A DNA stretch of 64,000 nt. Source: Persicaria tinctoria (taxonomy: Eukaryota; Streptophyta; Magnoliopsida; Caryophyllales; Polygonaceae). Of this stretch, positions 21,210 to 31,892 are shown piece by piece. The stretch is taken from contig JBANSL010000013.1 of the NCBI GenBank assembly GCA_037127255.1, positions 27,871,688 to 27,935,687 on the forward strand, in the 5' to 3' direction. Both the position numbers and the translations under genes were made by a program. The notes beneath the pieces are model-generated. The model was not told the origin of the DNA, did not search any database, and was given only the letters and a program-made list of their open reading frames with translations. The stretch's first letter is position 1. The number at the start of each line of letters is the position of its first letter.

Positions 21210-22245
21210 CTATACTCTTGAAATAAGTAGCATTTATCAATTCTTTGCTACCTTCTTTCTTCATTTCAAGACGTTCTTGAACAAGTGTTCGAATTGGAGA
21301 AGATGATTCCATTTTGAACTTCTTCATAATATCACTTGCATATTTCTTCTGAGAAACAAATATCCTATCATCTGTTTGCACCACTTCAATGTCGAGAAAG
21401 TATGACATCATCCCTAAATCGGGCATCTTAAATTGAAGAGTCATAGCATGTTTGAACTCTTGGATCATAGTGTCATTGTTTCTAATGTATATCAAATCAT
21501 CAACGTACAAACACAAAATCAATAAGTCTCCCTTGTCATTTGAGGTTGTGTACAATGTGTGCTCATAAGGGTATTTTTGGAAACCATCTTGTAGTAAGTA
21601 TGTATCCATTTGTGAATACCAGGCACGAGGATGCTCAACATAAACTTCTTCTTAAAAAAAACCCAATGGATGCTCATAAGGGTATTTTTGGAAACCATCT
21701 TGCAGTAAGTATCTTTCCTTTCCTGTCTTCAAAAAAAATCCAATGGATGCTCAACATACACTTCTTCTTTAAGAACACCATTAAAAAATGTTGATTTCAC
21801 ATCCATCTGATGAATCTTCCATCTATTATGAGTTGTAATAGATAAAATCAAACGAACTATATCCATTTTGGAAACTGGAGTGAATACCTCAAAATAGTCA
21901 ATTCCTGGCTTTTGCTTGAAGCCTTTGACTACTAATCTCGCATTGTATCGATCTACTTGCCCATCTGGTCTGTACTTTGTCTTGTACACACATTTGACTC
22001 CAATAGGCTTCTTTCCTGCTGGCAAAGAAATTAGCTCCCACGTGTCATTCTTCTGAATCGGATGAATCTCCTCGTTCATAGCATTAACCCATTTTCCCTC
22101 AACCGCAGCTTCTTTATAGGAAGTTGGATCAAAATCGGCAAATAAGGAAAAGTTGACAAGAGATTCATCATTGAATATGTTTTCATCATCCTCATCTCCA
22201 GTTACAACATAATCATTCAAATAAGTTGGCCTAACTCTTGTTCAT
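21210..22245 (-). pseudogene. Copia E reverse transcriptase
   Basis: The N-terminal half (22220-21729) reads NAMNEEIHPIQKNDTWELI, VKCVYKTKYRPDGQVDRYNA, RLVVKGFKQKPGIDYFEVF and HQMDVKSTFFNGVLKEEVYV. The C-terminal half (21609-21210) reads DLLILCLYVDDLIYIRNND, with the catalytic YVDD, then MSYFLDIEVVQ and FVSQKKYASDIMKKF. Between them a tandem duplication disrupts the frame. A CACTA element begins at 21206, cutting the RT from RNase H. Confidence 0.92.
21550..21770. repeat. Tandem duplication within copia E RT
   Basis: A unit of about 110-120 bases is present twice: 'tgctcataagggtatttttg' at 21558 and 21672, and 'ggatgctcaacata' at about 21632 and 21744. It breaks the RT frame. Confidence 0.75.
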
Positions 22246-23102
22246 TGAGGATATTTGGATGCTCTTAGCTCTTCTGTCACAATAGCCCTTGATTGTTTCA
22301 CTATAGCCAACAAAAATGCACTTTTGGCTTTTTTTCATCAATCTTCTTCCTTCGTTGATCAGGTATATAAGCATATGCAACACACCCAAATGCATGTAAA
22401 TGAGATACATCTAGCCTCCTTCCACTCCAAGCTTGTTTTGGAGTCTTATCACGAACGCTCTTTGTTTGACATCTATTCAATACATATACAAAACAAAAAA
22501 CAATCTCTTCCCATAAAGGCTTTGACAATGATTTGGCTTTCAACATTCTTCTAGCCATCTCAAATATTGTTCTATTTTTCCTTTCAGCTATACCATTTTG
22601 TTAAGGTGCATAACTAGTTGTTAACTCACGATGAATCTCTTCCTTCTTACAAAAATCATTGAAATCAACTTATGTGAATTCTCTGCTCGGTCCAATCTCA
22701 AAGTCTTCAAAGAGAAACCATATTGTTTTTCAACAAGTTTATTGAATTCTTGAAACTTCTTGAATGCTTCAGACTTCTCCTTTAGGAAATAAACCCAATT
22801 TTTTCTGGTAAAATCATCCACAAAAAGTAAAAAATTTCTTTTGTGTTCGAGGGATTCTACCTCCATGGGTCCATAAATATTTGTATGCAATAGCTCCAAT
22901 GGTTGCTTTGCTCTAGTTGATTTGCCAACCGGAAATGGTTCATGATGATTCTTCCCAAGAATACATCTCTCACAAGGACTATCAAGGGCATTGATTATAG
23001 GAAGACCAGCCACCATTTCCTTTTGTTCCAATAATTTCAACCCTTTAAAATTCAAATGATTGAATCACATATGCCATATACCAGTTAATATCCTTCATCA
23101 TT
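22246..23102 (-). pseudogene. Copia E integrase
   Basis: Reads CERCILGKNHHEPFPVGK (the zinc-binding CxxC end), then LELLHTNIYGPMEVESL, FVDDFTRKNWVYFLKEKSEA and, after stops, KPLWEEIVFCFVYVLNRC and HLHAFGCVAYAYIPDQRRKK. The family has LHTDIxGPM; Asn replaces the first catalytic Asp here. Frames at 23055-22621 and 22558-22301 are separated by stops. The N-terminal part is cut off by a solo family B LTR at 23102. Confidence 0.9.
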
Positions 23103-24504
23103 TGATAATGCATATTTTATATGGTCATTTATAGGTAGTCTTAGGTGCATTAAATATTCATATTGCATGTTTAATAAGCTTATTCATATTGTTGGTCATT
23201 TGGTATTTGAAGTGGGGAATCTATGGTTTCTAGTGTTTATTTTTAGGTTATAAGATCCGATCTCGAAAGGTGGAGAAAGAATGGAGCAAATGGACAAAGA
23301 AGAGCTAAAGAACAAGAGCGGAAATGGAGAACATGGAGAAATCCCATCTGTAAGGTTATGAGAAGTTGGAATTAGCTTCTGAGGTCTTCATGAGAATCGT
23401 AGTGCTTGAAAAGAGCTTTCCAACTCATATTCATATGCACCAATCGAACAAAGGATGACTCCAAAAAGTGTGTTAGAAGTCCAGTCTGTTAATACTGTCA
23501 ATCTGTACGGACGGCGCCCGCCGCCAAATCCACAATGCCCACCGTTCTCTTCAGATCCGGATTTACGATATGCGGCCCAAGTCTATCTTTATGGGAAATT
23601 TTATCTATCTTTCCTATGGTTTTGGCCGACGCCTTTGAGCCCTATATTAGTCATATTTTCAACATTCATTCAATCAACTAACATTCCAATAATTCATTAA
23701 CTCTAAGAGAGATGAGAGAATTTAAGTTTATGGATTCAAGGTACGTTATGCTTGCCTAGAATTCGTGTGGTTTTACTATGATTCAAGACTTGGTTGATTG
23801 ATTGTGAGACTTGAATTCTATATTATTCATGAGTTTATTTATCATCTTGTTCTTCATTGTTTATATTTTTTATTCTTCGTATGACCGCGCATCTAATTAG
23901 AGTTCGCATCTATGCTATGAATCTATTGTTGGTTTCTTGATAGCAAATGAAGTCATTGATTTAGTAATATTTCTATGCCTTTGCAGTGGATGATAACAAT
24001 TGATCTATATCGTTAGATGTTGATTATGCTAATCAGGGTTTTTCCAATTGTGTCTTAATTGCATTGAATCGATATGCCAATTGGTCTAAGCACTTGAGTT
24101 CTTAATGCTATCCTTTAGTGATATTGAATAAGATGATTGTATCCCTGTGGATCCTTCAACTTTAGTCAAGTCGACATAGGCTTAGGAATAATATTGCAAT
24201 CAACTCAATGATCAAGTAAATCAACCAATTTTGTGAATTATAGACAAACTACACTCTTATCTTTTATCTTCTCTTTGTTCCCATTCGTATTTTTATCTTA
24301 GTTTAGTTGCATTATCGATCTTCATTCATATTCCTATTCCATCTTTAGTGTCATAATTGGTAAATACGTACACATTGCATTGAGGTACATGTTTCTATGT
24401 GGGTTCGACCCCTTACTTATTCACTATACTAGGTTGCTAGTTTAGTTTGTTAGTTTGAGTTATTTCTTTGGCGAGGTGAAGTCTAATGAAGTTTCCCTTC
24501 GTCA
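23103..24504 (+). mobile_element. Solo LTR of family B (B2)
   Basis: Starts TGATAATGCATATTTTATAT and ends TTCGTCA, flanked on both sides by TCATT (23098-23102 and 24505-24509). It matches the LTRs of B1 over its last 850 bases and has about 530 bases near its 5' end that B1 lacks. It sits between protease and integrase of copia E. A single LTR with TSD points to recombination between two LTRs of a full element. Confidence 0.93.
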
Positions 24505-24799
24505 TCATTGCTTGCAAGTTCATGGCAACTCTTGTTTGAAGTGATAGAGGAAATATCCAATTCTTAGTCATTTTCACCTTCGCAATGTGTTTTCCACTTT
24601 TGCTCACAATGTTGCATACTCCATCTTCGATGTGAAATTTTTGTCCTCTTTCTAAAAGCTTGCCTATGCTCAATAAATTCCAAAATAGGTCAGGTACATA
24701 GAACATGTTTGAAATTGTAACATTAGTCCCATTATTCGATTGAATACAAATATTATGTTCCCAAAGTTGACATCTCTTTGCACAGATTCATCTAAAATT
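24505..24799 (-). pseudogene. Copia E protease end and GAG-pre-integrase start
   Basis: On the minus strand reads MFYVPDLFWNLLSIGKLLER, then FHIEDGVCNIVSKSGKHIAK and MTKNWIFPLSLQT. This is the typical end of copia protease and start of the GAG-pre-integrase domain. Its upstream part, with the active site, is at 41050-41150 beyond the L1. Confidence 0.88.
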
Positions 24800-24825
24800 G
24801 AGAACATTTCTTAAGATTCCTTCCC

Positions 24826-24912
24826 TATGCTAAAATCCTCCAAGCATTACCAATCTTATCTAAACAACCTCAATTACTCATCACACGTACAACCCTGATA
24901 TGAATAGCCCAG
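24826..24912. repeat. Family A-like fragment at the L1 5' end
   Basis: 'ctccaagcattaccaat' and 'ctcatcacacgtacaacc' with 'tgatatgaa' match 61107-61180 in the internal region of A2 almost base for base. The block lies right inside the left L1 target duplication, before the L1 5' untranslated region. It is in the opposite sense to family A transcription. Confidence 0.75.
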
Positions 24913-25007
24913 TGTAAAATAAAAATAAATAAAATAAAATAACACCAAAAAAATCTTTTCTCTCTCCTCCTCCCTTGGCGATTTCCGGTCTCCTTGTGTT
25001 TGGTCCT

Positions 25008-26341
25008 TGATAGAGTCTATTTTAGTCATGTTTTAAGTAGATATTTGCATATTAGTTTAGATCATTTTCACATGTTTTATAGCTTATTTGTTAGTATTTG
25101 GTTTTCGGAGTCTACATTTGTACTTTATTGATTTCAGGTATTTTGGAGCGAATTCGGAATGAATTACATTGGACAAATTATATGAGGTCGTCCTATCTAT
25201 CCTAATAAAAATATATAATATTCTAATATATCTAATTCTACCGATCCAACTAATCTGTCTAATCTAAATATAAAAAAACAAAGCAATGCAGCACTTGTTG
25301 ACCGGTGATCAAGCATACGTCCTGGAGCCACCTTCTTTATGAAATTCATCAACCCATCTATAGACTGGCTCCGACCTCATATAATTTGTCCAATGTAATT
25401 CATTCCGAATTCGCTCCAAAATACCTGAAATCAATAAAATACAAATGTAGACTCCGAAAACCCTAATCTAACTAGTTCTATCATAGAACTAGTTAGATTA
25501 GGGTTATCACACTATATATACATTCATACGGCAAAACAAAAACGTGACCAGTGACCGGCCGACTGACTTTATTCCTCCTAAACCCTAATTCTCTTTTGTT
25601 TTGTTTTTATGGAGACTTAAACTCTCCCGTTCTACCTATAATTTGATGCTTTGTTTGGATTGAGTTGTGAGTTTCTCAATCTTGTTCCTTATTTCTTATA
25701 TTGAATGTTTCGACTTCTGTGTGCTTGAATGTTTGATTGTTTTATTCTATTTTGCCTGATCAACTTGGTAGAATCAATTCAATTGCCAGGGTTTTGTAGA
25801 TTCCTAGTTTCGAACCTTAATCCAAGTAGCAAACTTGTCCCTTTAGGGCTGAATGAACTAATTGGATAGGTAGGAAGTTGAATGTGTTGTTAAATCCCTC
25901 TTTAGGGACTGCAAATACCTTGGTTAATCTCTGAACTTAAAGCTATCAATTGGGTTAAATTATTCTTTACGGACTGTTCGATTGATAAGGGTTTCTAGGA
26001 CTGATTGGACTAGCAACTATACTAGGTCGGGGCAAGGGCATTCATAGGAAACCAAAAAGGACAAGAGGAAGTTACAATATCAATTCAACCAAATAAAGTG
26101 GATAGTTGTAGGTAGAGCGATCTTCTCTAAATTGTTTTGCATCAACTTGTTTATAGTCTATTTTTGTTTTCTTTCTTATTTCAATCAACCAAAACCCCCC
26201 ATTTTTCTACTAATTGGTAAATACACATTGCTGAGAAATACTTAATTCTCTGTGGGATCGACCTCTTTCTTACTTGTTATACTAGTTTGTAGGTTTGAGT
26301 TTTATTTTGATACGGTTTACGCGACTAAAAACCATTCATCA
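25008..26341 (+). repeat. Family C 5' LTR with internal inversion
   Basis: It matches the 3' LTR at both ends, but from 25191 to about 25480 the sequence runs in the opposite direction, and 25372-25463 is an inverted copy of 25098-25190. It is 1334 bases long against 1200 in the 3' LTR. Confidence 0.85.
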
Positions 26342-26344
26342 AAT

Positions 26345-26362
26345 TGGCGCCGTTGCTGGGGA
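26345..26362 (+). other. Family C primer-binding site
   Basis: TGGCGCCGTTGCTGGGGA, three bases after the LTR, is one base from the tRNA-Asp site used by many Tat/Athila-type elements. Confidence 0.85.
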
Positions 26363-26724
26363 ATCAAAGTTTATTTCTTTGTTTTGTGTGTTTACCGATT
26401 ATTGTATATAACTAATTTTGTTGTGAGCCTATCTTACGGTTCATAACACCCGTACTACTAATTGTTTGTGTTCGTGTGTGTAGGTGTGTGCCTCTGAAGA
26501 TGACTCATGGTTTATTTTGTGATTTTTGCAGGGTTTCTAATCATATATTTAAAGATTGACCGGTGTTTAGGGTTCCGATCGGAAAGGTTAAGGAAGTATA
26601 TCATTTGTGCAAAACTTAACTTTCTTGTGAGATAGATATCATTCATGAGATTGCACAATTAGAGCTCCAAATCGGACAACTAGAGCATCCATGTCTCGCT
26701 CCGGAAACATCACAAGAATCGTCC

Positions 26725-27300
26725 ATGTTGCCCCGTATGGCAGAGCACTTTGCTGCAATGGAGTCCCAACTTATAATGATCCAAACTAATTTCAATAACG
26801 AGATGAGGCGGATTCAAGTGGCTCTACAAATCAAAATTCCAATTATTTCAGAGATTTTTCCTAGGCATATTGAGGTGGTTGTCAGTGACGTCTGTGTTGT
26901 CATCTCTTGTGGCGAGGAGATCTTAGAATATTGGATAGATGAGCAAGATGAGGAAAATTTTACAAAGAGGATTCTATTTTTTGAATTTAATGAGGGTGCA
27001 AACGGACAAAGCGCTAAGAGAAGGCAAAAGAGGAGCGCATATTTTGAGAAGCCACCAATGGAACTTAATTGGTTGTATTACATACCCTCTACATAGAGTC
27101 ATACTTTTTTGTTCGATAAGATGAAACGATTCTTCTCTGCAATATTATTTAGTTTCAATTTATCGATATATTATATATACTTGTATGGAATATGTGCTCA
27201 GGAATCTGACAAGTTGCTGAAGGAATTAACGATGTCTGAGTAGATCTTAGAGGTGGATCATAATGTCAAACTAACGACATTAAACGAAAGTTAGTGGTTT
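26725..27300 (+). pseudogene. Family C short ORF
   Basis: A 123-residue frame (26725-27096) ends KPPMELNWLYYIPST. After about 100 bases KELTMSE and a stop follow, then a 'gacattaaacgaaagttag' block. Family B has equivalents of all three at 11400-11790. The N-terminal half has a helix (MAEHFAAMESQLIMIQTNF). No known domain is recognised; it may be the remnant of a gag or of an element-specific protein. Confidence 0.45.
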
Positions 27301-27415
27301 TAGATTTGATTAATTAGTTTAGTTTTAGATTTGTTTTATCTTTAATACTCCTCCGTACTAAGCTCGAGGTGAAGGTATTTTTTTTTCTTTTCATTTTTAT
27401 TTTTAGTTAGGATTA

Positions 27416-27451
<36 letters not shown>

Positions 27452-30400
27452 CATTTTCATAAAAAAAAAAAAAATTCAAAATCCTTCATTTCCCTTCTCC
27501 TGAGTCACGACTCATCTAAAACACCGCTCGCTTGAGCGCCGCCCCTTCTTCATTGCCTTTCTTTCTCACCCCACCACCTCTTGCTCGCCCTCGTCTCCTC
27601 CTTCCCCCAGCAACCACCACTCTGTCACCTCTCCACTCTTCGTTGGGACTTCGCCCATCTCTTGGCATGAACCCTAAGTTGGCACTTCTCAACTCGATCT
27701 TCATCTCGCCGGCATTCATCATCAAGGCGCTGCCCTTGTATCCGGCCGACTTGCACAACCACCATCTCCAATAGCAACAACCGCTACCGCACCCTCCACC
27801 AGATCTTCCATTTTCTTGCCCTCGTACCCAACAGCTTTCCCGACCATCTTCCCCGCCTGCAAGCCTCCTCTGACCGCTACGGCGCTACCTACACACGCTC
27901 CCGTACTCAGCCCTTGCCGCCCGATTCTTCTCAACACTTTCTACTATTGCTGCCATCGCTCCAATCCCTATCTGAGAGTCCTTCAATTTCGGTTAGGTAA
28001 GTGCCAAGTATTCTCTCCATGCTCTAAGTGTTTATCGAATGCGATTTTAGGATCTTCCGGACTGATTGTGTGCTTAATTAATGTTGAACTAATTTGTTTC
28101 GTCTATTGATTATGTTCGAGTTTGATTGTTGTGGTGTGAATGCCTGATTTCGCTTCAACTTTGTGATTGAAATTGTTGAGCATTATTGATAATGTGCTAG
28201 GAAGTCTATTGTGCTGAACAAGTGCTTGAAATGCTGCATTGTTGATGTTTTGCTATTCAACTTTGAACTACTTCGGATGTTATGTGAGATTTGTCTGAAC
28301 TTTAAGTGTTGCTTGTATTTACCTTGATTGGGGGGATTGGTGCTACAATTGTCTGGCTTTTGAGCATTCTCCTAGACAATGTTATGTGTGAGATATTTCC
28401 ATTTGAGTTTGTTTCCTCTTGAGTAAGTCTACTATTGATTTTGTTAAGATGCCATAATGTTGATTTTAAAACTCTTTCTGCCTTGAACTCTCTGGAGGTG
28501 ATCAGTTTCTTCCGTCTTGTCAAAACATCAGTTGAGTTTTGTTGGCCTAAGTGATTTTTATGATTCGTTCTTGACCACTTGATTATCTCATGCTCCTTGT
28601 ATCCATCAAATTTTTCATGATTTTACTTCCGAAAGATGGATGAGTTTGAGCATCAAGGATGATTTTTTTTTGGTGTGGATGGTCTTTGTTGTTCTTCATT
28701 CTTGGATGGTATATTTTTCTTGATGGTTGGAATGTGTTTGTTTGTGGTGCATTCTTTTTGTTTTGTGCCTTGGCCATGCGTTTTGCAAAGAGGATAGCCC
28801 TATATTTATCCAATGCCAAGAAGGTTCACGAGTGTCAATTGCATCCAAGAGTTGTTGAAAGTTTCTGCTGGAACACCCAGGGTTGTAAGTTTTGATCCTT
28901 TATCATATTTTAAGGGAGTTAGTACTTAGGAATTGCCACCTACCTTGCTGAATTTTCTGCTTTTGATATTCCTTTGTTACTAAATTGAATCGGCTGCTAA
29001 ACCTTGTTTTGCTGCTGTTTTGGTGTTGCACAAGTCCTATAACTATGAGAAGTGTTGAATTTTATGGTATGTTCAGAGAAAAGACCACCGCCTCTTCTTT
29101 AGCTGAATGATTTATCTCGAATGCCTGATTACTTTATGAGTTTCCTCTGCCTTTCTTTTTATTTAATTTGAGGACAAAGTAAGATTTTAAGCATGGGGTG
29201 GGGAATTCAAGTGTACCTCCGTCTTTATATATATGTTAGTTTTTTTTTTTTGTTTTTTAAATTTTTGTTATGTATTTCATTGCATTTAGGTGTGATTAAC
29301 GATATCCATCTTGGTTTAGTTTGTCCTCTAATTCATTTTTATGATCTTAATTGCATAAATCCCATGAATTGATTGAATTGCATGAAAATGATTTTTGGAG
29401 CATGATTTGTGAATATAATTGAGCAAGTATGGTTCGTAGTTGAGGTTAAATTGAAATCTAGCAAAAACATAACCCTTTCTGAGATTTTGGCCTTATAGGG
29501 ACTATTCATAATTATTTCCCTTTTTCTTTTATTGTCTGATTATACACTCCATATGCTTCTTATTTTAATACCGTATTGCACATGTTTGTTGCTTGTGAAT
29601 TTCAAATGATTGAGGCATGTTTTCTTTAGCTATATTATATATACCTTATCTACCCTTTGCATTATCCTTTGCTTGAAGCCCGTCTGAGCCGTAAAGTCTA
29701 TTCTTTTTTATAGCTCCACAAAAATATATCATAGCCAATGATTGCCTGACCCTATCCGAAAATTAGAAGGAGAAATGGTGAAAAATCTTTGTGTTGGAGT
29801 TGCTTTGATTGAAGATAATGTATGTATGGTTGTGCATTGCGAGAGGCATAGCCGAAATAAGGTAACCCTTCTTGCATAATAGAGATGAATTATTACTAGG
29901 GGCCTAAGGAGGATAAAATTCACTTAGGAGTAAAAGTCTAGTAAGCTTGGAACTAGAGAGGATAAAATTCACTTAGGGGAAAAAGTAAGCATACAAGAAA
30001 AGAAAAGAAGTCATCATCCAAATGGAAAAATTGCATGAGTTATATGGTTATTGAAATTGAAAAGTGCTTATTGATGTGTATTGGAGTTTATGTTATTGGA
30101 ATGGTTTGCGAAGTATGGAAGTTTTGGTGTTGTTCTGGTTGGTTGTTGTTTCTTTTTCCTGGATTTTTAGCACCACAAGCCTAAATATTTTCCATGCCTT
30201 ATGTTCCTACCAAAGCCCCATTACAACCCTATAAAAGTCATCATGATGTGGTTTGCAAGTGATGACTTTCACGGTGTATAAAACATTTTGGATTGAGTTG
30301 GGAGTTGTACTTTAAAGCCTAAACACATGAGAGCTTGAGTGAAACACATTATCATGGGGAGGTTGGATTAAGTTTGCCTTTACTATTGGATCGCTCGTAT

Positions 30401-30687
30401 ATTTGCTAGGATATTTGTTCTCTTATTCATGACTCCTATTGCTTGATGTTACTTTTCTAAACCTACAACATGAATATTTGTGGGATTATTAATTCTATAT
30501 TTGTTTTCATTGCTTGAGGACAAGCAAAAGCTTAAGTGTGGGGGAGTTTGATAGCATGCATTTAGGTAGGCATAATAGGTTGCATTTAGCTTAGTTATGA
30601 TGCATATTATGCACAGTTTAAGTACAAGGTGACTTTATTTGAGATAGTTTGCTTGGGGACAAGCAAAAGTCTAAGCATTGGGTAGTT
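27301..30687 (+). other. Family C internal non-coding region
   Basis: It contains a (TA)n tract at about 27420-27450, a C-rich block (27500-27990) with meaningless open frames on both strands, and long T-rich sequence. Three purine-rich cassettes containing GAGGACAA or GGGGACAAGC and 'taagtgtgggg' or 'taagcatgggg' stand at about 29170, 30516 and 30655. The last directly precedes the 3' LTR and is the polypurine tract. Confidence 0.65.
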
Positions 30688-31887
30688 TGATAGAGTCTAT
30701 TTTAGTCATGTTTTAAGTAGATATTTGCATATTATTTTAGAGCATTTTTACATGTTTTATAGCTTATTTGTTATTATTTGGTTTTCGGAGTCTACATTCG
30801 TATTTTATTGATTTCATGTATTTTGGAGCGAAGCCGAAATGAATTACATTGGACAAATTAAATGGAGCCAGTCTATAGATGGGTTGATGAATTTCATAAG
30901 AAAGGCGGCTCCAGGATGTGTGCTTGATCACCGGTCAACAAGTGTTGCATTGCTTTGTTTTATTATAATAGATTAGTTAGATCGGTAGGATTAGATATAT
31001 TAGAATATTATATATTTGTATTAGGATAGATAGAACTAGTTAGATTAGGGTTATCACAATATATATACATTCATACGACAAAACAAGAATGTGACCAGTG
31101 ACCGGCCGATTGACTTTATTCCTCCTAAATCCTAATTGTCTTTTGTTTTGTTTTTATGGAGACTTAAACTCTCCCGTTCTACCTATAATTTGAAGCTTAG
31201 TTTGGATTGAGTTGTGAGTTTCTCAATCTTGTTCTTTTTTTCCTATATTGAATGTTTTGACTTCTTTGTGCTTGAATGTTTGATTGTTTTATTCTATCTT
31301 GCCTGATCAACTTGGTAGAATCAATTCAATTGCTAGGGTTTTGTAGATTCCTGATTGCGAACCTTAATCCAAGTAGCAAACTTGTCCCTTTAGGGCTGAT
31401 TGAACTAATTGGATAGGTAGGAAGTTGGATGTGTTGTTAAATCCCTCTTTAGGGATTGCAAATATCTTGGTTAATCTCTGAACTTAAAGCTATCAATTGA
31501 GTTAAATTCTTCTTTAGAGACTGTTCGATTGATAAAGGTTTCTAGGACTGATTGGACTAGTAACTATATGAGGTCGGGACAAGGGCATTCATAAGAAACC
31601 TAAAAGGACAAGAGGAAGTTACAATATAAATTCAACCAAATAAAGTGGATAGTTGTAGATAAAGCGATCTTCTCTAAATTGTTTTGCATCAACTTGTTTA
31701 TAGTCTATTTTTGTTTTCTTTCTTATTTCAATCAACCAAAACCCCCCTTTTTCTACTAATTGGTAAATGCACATTGTTGAGAAATACTTGATTCTCATTG
31801 GGATCGACCTCTTTCTTACTTGCTATACTAGTTTTTAGGTTTGAGTTTTATTTTGATACGGTTTACGTGAGTAAAAACCGTTCATCA
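30688..31887 (+). repeat. Family C 3' LTR
   Basis: Starts TGATAGAGTCTATTTTAGTC and ends TTCATCA before the GTCCT duplication. It has the uninverted arrangement and serves as reference for the rearranged 5' LTR. Confidence 0.93.
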
Positions 31888-31892
31888 GTCCT

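Larger units (their letters stand above)
25008..31887 (+). mobile_element. Family C non-autonomous LTR retrotransposon
   Basis: Two LTRs (25008-26341 and 30688-31887), each starting TGATAGAGTC and ending TTCATCA, enclose 4.3 kb without pol. GTCCT stands on both sides (25003-25007 and 31888-31892). The primer site at 26345 is of tRNA-Asp type. It is inserted in the 5' untranslated region of the L1: 'ttggtcct' and 'ccgaccaagccc' join when it is removed. Like family B it is a large non-coding derivative, probably of Tat/Athila type, that needs enzymes from elsewhere. Confidence 0.93.

Noticed and set aside
27532..28109. Open frames on both strands in a C-rich block of family C
   Set aside because: Pro/Leu-rich products without homology, equal openness on both strands.
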